Assembly (NCBI GenBank): GCA_009663005.1
Contig: VIGQ01001844.1
Coordinates: 1 to 15,000, forward strand
From: Actinidia chinensis
Lineage: Eukaryota > Streptophyta > Magnoliopsida > Ericales > Actinidiaceae
Direction: 5' to 3'
DNA: 15,000 nt
This document shows, piece after piece, positions 8,585-15,000 of the stretch (position 1 is the first letter of the stretch; every line of letters begins with the position of its first letter). Made by a program: the position numbers and the translations under genes. Below the pieces are notes generated by a model. It saw only the letters and a list, made by a program, of their open reading frames with translations, did not search any database and was not told where the DNA came from.

Positions 8585-8944
8585 CGGTAGTACTTTGAGC
8601 CAATTATAACTTCAAAATCACCAAATTCTATTTTAGCTATTCCACTTTTTAACATTAACTCTCTCATCCCCCCCCCCCCGCGTTTCTATTATAAATTCTA
8701 TTTCATTATAATATTATTTTTGTACTATTTTACTTATTTTATTTTTAATTTTTTTTTAATTATCGTATTTTTAAAATGGATTACATTTTTCAAAAAAAAA
8801 AAAAAAAAGTCCTTAACAGTAAATATTTTTTAAATAATATATTTTTAAAAGTCTCCATGCGCTATGGAATGGAGTCATTCTTCTACTTTTGTAATCTAAT
8901 GGATTTTCAATAACGCCAATTGAAGAAGGTCTATACAGCAAGAG
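8585..8944. repeat. Direct duplication, copy 1
   Basis: Diverged copy of 9228-9554 in the same orientation. Shared landmarks are 'aaattctattttagct', 'attataatattatttt', 'ggagtcattcttctactt' and 'tgaagaaggt'. Offset is 654 bp at the start and 610 bp at the end, so this copy carries about 44 extra bases, partly in a poly-C run (8668-8679) and a poly-A run (8792-8808). The pair could be LTR-like ends of a small element or a simple duplication; no TG...CA ends were established. Confidence 0.8.
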
Positions 8945-8963
8945 GCAGGATGATTGATGCCTC

Positions 8964-9078
8964 GTCATTCAGAACATGCCAAATCAAGGCCCAGGATGAT
9001 TCATTTTCCACTCAAGCTTTGTCATCCAGAACATGCCAAATCAAGGCGCTTTTCATCCAGAACTTCCTAAATCATGTC
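8964..9078 (+). repeat. Three copies of a ~27-bp motif
   Basis: The motif, of the form GTCATCCAGAACATGCCAAA followed by TCAAGGC, occurs at 8964-8990 (one change, ATTC for ATCC), 9021-9047 and, more degraded, 9052-9078. A fourth copy lies at 12036-12061. Spacing between copies is irregular (57 and 31 bases), so this is not a regular tandem array. The copies lie between the two arms of the direct duplication. Function is unknown. Confidence 0.8.
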
Positions 9079-9227
9079 CACGTCTTTTATTGGGTAGTGC
9101 TATGGGTACCCAAAATGGGATACCTATAACATTTTCCTCTTTTATTATGTTTTAAATATTGGATATCTTAGATTTATAATTTATTACGATGAAATTTATG
9201 AATTTAAATTTGTAGTGTATGATCTTT

Positions 9228-9554
9228 ACGGCAGAGTCTTCACTAAATTTGAGTTAAATTATAATTAAAAAATCATAAATTCTATTTTAACTAGTCACTT
9301 TTTAAATATTAACTCTATCATCATTTCTATTATAATTATATTTTATTATAATATTATTTTTTTACTATTTTTTTATAATTTTTTTTTAATTATCATATTT
9401 TTGAAATGATCACATTATTCTAACAGTAATATTTTTTAAATTTGTCCTATTTTTAAATTTTTCTATGTGCTGTGTGCAATGGAGTCATTCTTCTACTTTT
9501 GTAATCTAATTGATTTTCAATAACATCTATTGAAGAAGGTATAGATAGCAAGAG
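9228..9554. repeat. Direct duplication, copy 2
   Basis: Second arm of the duplication starting at 8585. Its last 75 bases are very similar to copy 1 ('ggagtcattcttctactt' at 9481 matches 8871). The central AT-rich part has drifted more, with several indels. Divergence indicates an old event. Confidence 0.8.
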
Positions 9555-9570
9555 TCAATATATAAAGCTG

Positions 9571-9658
9571 ACACAGAAAAACATTGTTCTTAATACAAAT
9601 TAGGGCAAATTGGAACACAGAAAAACATTGTTCTTAATACAAATTAGGGCAAATTGGA
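9571..9658. repeat. Perfect 44-bp tandem duplication
   Basis: Positions 9571-9614 and 9615-9658 are identical over all 44 bases, beginning 'acacagaaaaacattgttc' and ending 'gggcaaattgga'. The lack of any difference points to a recent event or to an assembly artefact. It sits directly after copy 2 of the larger duplication. Confidence 0.97.
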
Positions 9659-9885
9659 AATACATACATGTAGAAGATATATATAAGCAAATTTTTATTA
9701 GTGATTATATATAATATAAAATTCACCATATAAACCATTTGAATCATCAAAATTGACTTATAATGAAGAAAAAAAAAGAAGTTGTACCATAAAGTAATCT
9801 ACATGGAAGATGGAACTCACCAAAATGTGATCTACTACGTTCAAAAGCCTGATTCATTTTCTTTGTGTTAATCATAGTTTATCAG

Positions 9886-10252
9886 AACCGAACCGGTCAA
9901 GCACTGGTTCCAACGGTTTACTAGTTCAACCACGGTTCAACCGGTTCAACCTGATGTTTATAATATAAATTTAAAATTATATTTTATTATAAATAAAAAA
10001 CTATTTTTTTTTACCCATTCATAGTAAAAATTAATCACAGTAAAAAACTATTAAAAAAATTAAAACTTCCATTCACAATTTGGGGTCAATTAGAAAAATT
10101 AAAAGTTTAATTTTCTGTTAAAACCGGGGCCGGTTTCAACCGTTAAAAACCGCCTTCAACTGGTTCAATCATCCGGTTGCGTTCTTGCATGTCCGATAAA
10201 TAGTTATAACCGACTGGTTGTGTCCGGTTCCCGGTTTGGAAACCGGCGGCCG
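9886..10252. repeat. AACCGGTT-rich dispersed repeat
   Basis: Both flanks of this block are packed with variants of 'accggttcaac' ('gaaccgaaccggtc', 'ggttcaaccggttcaacc' on the left; 'accggggccggtttcaacc', 'ccggttcccggtttgg' on the right), around an AT-rich centre (9957-10115). This is a well-known style of plant non-autonomous repeat. Terminal repeats and a target duplication could not be fixed, so the superfamily is left open. Confidence 0.6.
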
Positions 10253-10354
10253 AGTCGTTCCCGTTTTTCATACTATTGTGAAAGTCCTTCTACCCTTGGA
10301 GAAAGATGTGATTGATTTGACATGTGAACCACCTGAAGAAGTCTTTGTTCAAAC

Positions 10355-10725
10355 TAGAGGTGTCAAATGGTGTCCACCGTGCCACGTCGTCCCCTTTTTT
10401 TTTCGTGTCAGTCATGCCTTCGTGCGGCCTGCTGTGCATGACCCCATTTACTAACGTTGGTTGTGTCGGCATTTTTTAATCGTGTCCGTGCCTTTTTAAA
10501 TCGTGTCCGCTGTCGTGCCATTTTTTTTATTCATGTCGTGCGTGCTGGCCCACTAACTTAGTTGTGTGGACTCGTGGTCGTGTCGTGCATGTCCGTCTAC
10601 TTACTCGTGTTCCGTGTCGTGCCGGCCTATTTACTTAATCGTGTCGTGCGTGGCGGCTCGTTAACTTACGTCGTGTGACCTCGTGCCGTATCATGCCCGT
10701 CTACTTAATCGTGTCGTATCTTTTT
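10355..10725. repeat. CGTGTCGTGC-rich dispersed repeat
   Basis: Starts with 'tagaggtgtcaaatgg' and continues with many degenerate copies of 'cgtgtcgtgc', 'tttacttaatcgtgtc' and 'cggcctattta'. I recognise this as a widespread plant non-coding repeat in which the strings alternate irregularly. The start resembles hAT-type ends ('tagaggtgtcaaa'); a weak inverted match 'tttgacacta' lies near 10800, but no 8-bp duplication supports an element with those limits. Confidence 0.6.
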
Positions 10726-10729
10726 TAAT

Positions 10730-12030
10730 TAAATTTACAATTACAAGTAGTTTTGTACTCAACGACCATACACAAGAATTGCCCAATTTATAAATATTTT
10801 GACACTAAAAAGGTTTTTCCATGAAAATCATAATTTGGGAATGTAGGCTAGTGGCCTATCCAATTTTGACCTATCAATTCAAAAATATTATTTTGTTTAT
10901 TATTAAACATTTTTATTTTTGAATTTTTTTAGCATTTTTTGAAAAAAATAAATTTATTTTTAATATTTTATTTTTGGTCTTATTATAACCTAATATACGT
11001 CAAAATTTGTAAAGTTTTTTATGTTTAAAATTTTAATTTTTTTTTTTTTTTTAATATTTTTTTAAATTTTAACTTTTCATTTGCATCAAACTGCGAAGTT
11101 GCGAACTCCATTGTGGCCCTGTGCATGTGCGTCCAGTCCTCATGTTTAGGTACACACAACAAAGACACAAAATTAAAAGCCAAATTATTTTAAAAAATAT
11201 AAAAAAAAAATCACTTTCACATTTCCAACCAAGAAATCTTGATTAAAATCTCTGTAAGGCCCTTGAAAAAGAATAGCACAAACCTTCTTTGCAGTTTAAA
11301 TGTTCGGTTTCTGCAGTGCAGTTTAAAATTTGTTTATCTTATTTTAATAATTTAAAACGTTTATATTATAGATTCTGTTGGAAAATCAAAACACTGTAAA
11401 AAATTATATTGATCGAATACATAATATTTTATCCATTTATCTTCCTATAAATTAATATTGATTAAGTTAAGATTTGTATCCGATTAAGGAATTTTGAAGT
11501 TTAGGATTTTTTGGAATAAAATTCTTAATATAATAATGTAAATCATCAAACTGGAACTCTAGATTTAATATGAATGTTGAATTTATCAAAATATTAAAAT
11601 ACCAAAAAAATAATTAAGGGCGGGTTTAATGATTTATACACATTATAGGTATACCACCACAAAAAAAAAACTAAAAAACACTCTTTATTTTTTCTCATTC
11701 TTCTAAAGTAAACAATTTTTTTAATTCATTACACCGTTTATTTATTTGTTGTTCATTTGTAGACATATTCTCTTGTATGGCATATCATTATTTCTTGATA
11801 GTAGAGTATATTATTGCTACAAATAAGAAATAAATTAAAATATAATAATTTTTAAAAAAATATAAATTTTAATTAAAAATTTTAATACTATAAAAAATTA
11901 TATTCATCCAACACTAGAAATGACAATGACCAACTAGGATTTTGTTGCCTACAATGAACCGTTCATGTAGCCAAAAGTATCTATAGCCAAAAGTATGATT
12001 CGGCCCATGTGTAATCAATATCAAATGGGG
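10730..12030. other. Very AT-rich gene-free stretch
   Basis: Dominated by A and T runs (for example 11040-11090, 11190-11215, 11640-11720). No coding frame, no inverted terminal repeats and no tandem units were recognised on either strand. Confidence 0.55.
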
Positions 12031-12035
12031 CCTTT

Positions 12036-12061
12036 GTCATCCAGAACAATGCCAAATCAAG
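12036..12061 (+). repeat. Fourth, distant copy of the ~27-bp motif
   Basis: Reads GTCATCCAGAAC, one inserted A, then ATGCCAAATCAAG, matching the motif at 9021-9047 except for the insertion, about 3 kb away in the same orientation. The bases after it (acttcggcctcaggctcatc) do not match the sequence after the other copies. Confidence 0.8.
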
Positions 12062-12454
12062 ACTTCGGCCTCAGGCTCATCATATTCCTTGTCCTTTATG
12101 GTTCTTCCAATTGTCCATTAACAAAGAATATAATTTCGCTACAATATGGAATATTACTGACCAACCGAGCCCATAGGATGGCAAAACACAACATTTTTTG
12201 AAGAACTCCACAGTTTTTTTTTTTAGGCCTTAACGGTGTATGCACCCTTAAGAATTATTTTAGTTTGGGTAAAATCCATTTCCTCCGTGATTAGTATTAA
12301 GAAAAAAGATTAAGCAAGCAGGCTATAACAAAATAATTTCATAAAAGAATAACTATCTTTGTACCATTTATTGTCTTAATTACACTTTCTCAATACATCC
12401 TTAGAATTCTTTGTGCACCAACCATATGTTTTACGTGTTGGATACTGTGAAGTT
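12062..12454. other. AT-rich gene-free stretch
   Basis: Short frames only, no repeats and no recognisable motif apart from the 27-bp motif copy just upstream. Composition is ordinary for the AT-rich part of the window. Confidence 0.45.
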
Positions 12455-13190
12455 TTAATCAAGGATAAAAATGTGTGGGGGTGAGTTTGCAATGTGGACA
12501 TAGGACGTAGTTATAGCGAGTTTATCCTCCCTTTTAGCTTTTAGGAGTGCTCCACAATAGTCGCCCTCCTCGTTATCTGCACACTGACAACAGTAAGTAC
12601 GGCCGCCGGAGCTGTTTCGGGAAACGCTCTCGACGGTCAAGTTAGATGGACATGATAGCTCCACACAGTGCACTATGAGAGTTCTATCCATCCTCCGAGA
12701 AGAAGAAGAAGAAGAAGAAGAAGAAGATCCGGATTCAGAGAAAAAGCACCCCCACCTCTACAGTGGCTTCGCCTTATGTCGTTTCACTTGGAGCGTGCTT
12801 TCGACGCGCCAACGGATTTCCTGGCTATGGGGTAGTCCACCCATCTCAATCCCTGCAGAGGCGTTGGTCTTCCTCCTGCTATCAAGATTCCTCGCCTGGA
12901 TTTGGGCTGAGCCTTGTGCCAGTGTCGTACACGCATCACTATGTCCCTGTCATGTCGGGATTCCGCCAAACTCTGTGTGTCAAACGAGCTTTGTGTTACG
13001 GTTGGGTGACCGCGAATAATCCAAGAGGCTCCCGAGCGCGGGAGGGTTTAATTCCTGTACTTATACCGAGCTCGGACTCACGGTTCTACATGTTTTCCGC
13101 GACGTAGGGTCGACACCGAGGTGAAAGCCCCTGTATAGGGGTGAAGGCTTTTCAATTTCATCTCCCCGCGCCTTATAGTAGCTGGGTAAC
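12455..13190. other. GC-richer island, possible organelle insertion or retroelement part
   Basis: From about 12480 the composition rises to near 50% GC with balanced base use and then falls abruptly to AT-rich at about 13190. Overlapping frames of up to 114 codons are open on both strands at 12675-13107, as expected of GC-balanced non-coding DNA; none shows a domain I recognise. The style (words such as 'ggtgaaagcccc', 'ccccgcgcc') resembles plant mitochondrial intergenic DNA, so a NUMT is my leading guess, with an LTR-retroelement internal region as alternative. A hairpin CCCCT-GTAT-AGGGG lies at about 13129-13142. Confidence 0.35.
12698..12726. repeat. (AGA)n microsatellite
   Basis: About nine trinucleotide repeats, read as poly-Glu in one plus-strand frame. 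It lies inside the first GC-rich island and may mark a junction between segments of different origin. Confidence 0.95.
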
Positions 13191-13914
13191 TTATTAATAT
13201 GTATCATGTCCATACAAAAAAGGTATAAAACTTCTTAAATATGGAATTCTGTATTGATGAGATTATTTTTTAGATGACAATTTTGTTTCAAACCAATAAT
13301 TTAACATACATTGATCAAGAAACCATTGAAATGAAATTTTGGAAAAATTTTGGACAAATGATTGAAATGAGATTTCTAGGACCAACCAGGTGGCCTACAG
13401 GATGAGAGAGAGACTTTGAAGAATGACCAAAATTATCGGTGGAATCCATATTTTATATGAGAGGAGGAACAATACTCAAAGAGTACTGAATAATTATCAA
13501 AATAGTCTAATAACATAATTAAAATTATTTTTGTTTAGGTTACCGTTTTATCTGAGATCTGTGGTATTTTTTCACATTTGCAGCTTATGTAATTTGTTTA
13601 GTAGTTTTTCCTATTTCTGTAATTTATTTTATTTGTTTATACAATCTGTTTTCGCTTCAGTTCTGTAATTATCCAGTCTTAATTTGTAATATCGATCACC
13701 TTAACTAGTCTCGCAATTCCTAATTAGTCAAAATAAAACGTAATTAACTCAATAAAAAATAGCTAATGGGTTGTCTCTTTACTGTTATTGAATTATCTTT
13801 GTTATCATGTTTTTTTAACATAATCTTTCCTTTTTATGTTAATAAAATTTGTATTTGCTAAAAAAAACATTTCTTTTAAAAAATCATAAATTTTTGGATA
13901 ATTATATATTTAAT
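13191..13914. other. AT-rich gene-free stretch between the two GC islands
   Basis: Ordinary AT-rich sequence without frames, terminal repeats or tandem units. It separates two islands of similar composition, which may once have been one insertion or may be independent. Confidence 0.5.
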
Positions 13915-15000
13915 TTGAAGGGTCCGGGTCAACCCGATGGAGTAATTAGGCGTTACATAGATCAACTTCCCTGGGGGAGACTTTAAGCCCCTCTGACCAT
14001 CTGCCTCCATTTCAGGACATGGCGTTGAATCGGGCTCAAAATGCTTGTTGCGGATTAGCGATGGCTTAGCCAATTCCGTGTGACCATAGGGATCCTTGAG
14101 GACGTAGTGATAGAGCGCCCGAGTCCAGCGATGACGCGGATTGGGTGAAGGAGAGGGCGATCGGATTCCCTCTGGACCTGGTCATTTACCAAGCTGGGCT
14201 TCGAATTTCCCCTCAGTAAACTCTTGAGACCGTCCTTTCATCTGTGGGCTCACTTTTATGGCAAAGTCGCTGTGACTTTGTCCAAACCGTGCGGCGGGAG
14301 GCTTTGATGCAGAGAGAAGGATTAGAGTTTTACCGCGCGAATGATCGGTTTCATGTGTATTGCTGGTCAAGCCTAGGAAAAACCCTGAAACCCAAATGTC
14401 GAAGGGCAATCACTATCTTCGGCATTAGGAAGCCAAATCAGCCTCAGACAAGGTGAGTTACAGCATTCTCCGGGAACGGATCAGTATTTGACCGGACTCA
14501 TTGGGTTTCGGGTCATGGGACCGTTACCTGTCAACGAACCAGACCCTTCGGTTCCTAGGCAAAGGGGTACGTCCTTGTAGGTGAGCATAGGCGTGATTCC
14601 ACTTGCGATATATTTGTCATCGATCATGCTGGTATAACGGATAATTGACTGTTGTGCCCGGTCGCTTTCAGGATGGATTCAATAGACGTTTTTGGAGGAA
14701 GGAGGAGCGGACCGGTGTTCGGCTGCAAATCAGTGCCCTCGAACAATTGTGGATATATCCCTCTGTACCGGTATTAAACATTCCTCTCCGAGCCGCTCAT
14801 CAGGGGCGGCCCGTTCTTCCGCCTCTCTAGCTCCGAGGACCAGTTCTAGGGCCGAGGAGATACGCTATATGACGGAGGTCAGTGACTATTTGTAGGGACC
14901 TCAGCCGAGTTTCGAAGGCTGTTAGAAGAGGCCGAAGGCGAAAGTTCTAGCTCCAGCGAATCGAGCTCTTCCAGCTAGGAAGTCAATCTGGCAACGAGGG
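13915..15000. other. Long GC-balanced island, possible organelle insertion or retroelement part
   Basis: At about 13915 the sequence changes sharply from A/T runs to about 50% GC (one 60-base line, 14041-14100, counts 30 G+C), and this continues to the window end. Frames of 60-75 codons are open on both strands. None starts or ends convincingly and no catalytic motif was seen. Near the end, one frame ends DYL (stop 14893-14895) and the neighbouring frame is open over 14886-14975, reading EFRRLLEEAEGE then a Ser-rich tail, which looks like a protein C-terminus joined across a frameshift. Plant mitochondrial DNA is my leading guess; a retroelement interior is the alternative. Confidence 0.35.

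Noticed and set aside
10290..10350. SUMO-interaction-like VIDLT motif in a plus-strand frame
   Set aside because: A five-residue match in an unsupported frame between two repeats is not evidence of function; the spacer is listed only as a low-interest observation.
10355..10806. hAT-like element with tagaggtgtcaaa / tttgacacta ends
   Set aside because: The inverted match is short and the flanking octamers (gttcaaac and aaaaggtt) differ.
12675..13107. Overlapping 114-codon plus-strand frames
   Set aside because: One begins with a poly-Glu run from the (AGA)n microsatellite. Both overlap in different frames without any recognised motif, as expected by chance in GC-balanced DNA.
1..15000. A new defence, biosynthetic or regulatory gene system
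   Set aside because: No intact multi-gene arrangement or complete protein domain is present. Everything protein-like is a broken fragment, and the rest is repeat or gene-free sequence.

Overview
The window looks like nuclear DNA of a flowering plant. It is AT-rich, has no intact protein gene, and consists of decayed transposable elements, simple repeats, short tandem duplications and gene fragments. Plant hallmarks are a plant-type hAT (ZMYM1-like) transposase remnant, a Tourist/PIF-Harbinger-like MITE, a foldback element, (TC)n/(AG)n tracts beside a gene fragment, and a broken copy of the first exon of the 20S proteasome alpha-4 (PAD/PSMA7-type) gene. I cannot name the species. No bacterial-style operon, CRISPR array or functional RNA gene is present.

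Layout. 1-960: non-coding sequence resembling plant dispersed repeats. 1041-1508: (AG)n, then a proteasome alpha-4 pseudogene fragment (1298-1470), then (TC)n. 1511-2730: AT-rich, no gene. 2780-3000: a GC-rich block resembling element leader sequence. 3150-3900: AT-rich, perhaps LTR-derived, with a TATA-like site. 3900-4265: mixed-composition segment ending in a tRNA-like T-arm/B-box. 4354-5014: internally deleted hAT element, minus strand, keeping the transposase C-terminal dimerisation region. 5015-5820: no gene. 5831-5950: 60-bp tandem duplication. 6148-6503: foldback element of about 356 bp. 6731-7143: decayed minus-strand gene fragment encoding a hydrophobic protein. 7205-7638: Harbinger-like MITE flanked by TAA. 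7683-8175: degenerate tandem array whose unit is a hairpin. 8585-8944 and 9228-9554: two diverged direct copies, with a roughly 27-bp motif repeated three times at and between them and once more near 12036. 9571-9658: perfect 44-bp tandem duplication. 9886-10252: AACCGGTT-rich repeat. 10355-10725: CGTGTCGTGC-rich repeat. 10730-12030: very AT-rich, nothing recognised. 12455-13190 and 13915-15000: two islands of about 50% GC, sharply different from their surroundings, possibly organelle DNA insertions (NUMT) or parts of a retroelement.

Nothing here works as a pathway. The two protein-derived remnants that read well, proteasome alpha-4 and the unnamed membrane-protein fragment, both carry frameshifts and stops, and the hAT element lacks most of its transposase. 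I did not find a new functional system. The most useful points are the proteasome exon pseudogene, the hAT deletion derivative with a duplicated terminus, the hairpin tandem array, the dispersed 27-bp motif and the two GC islands.
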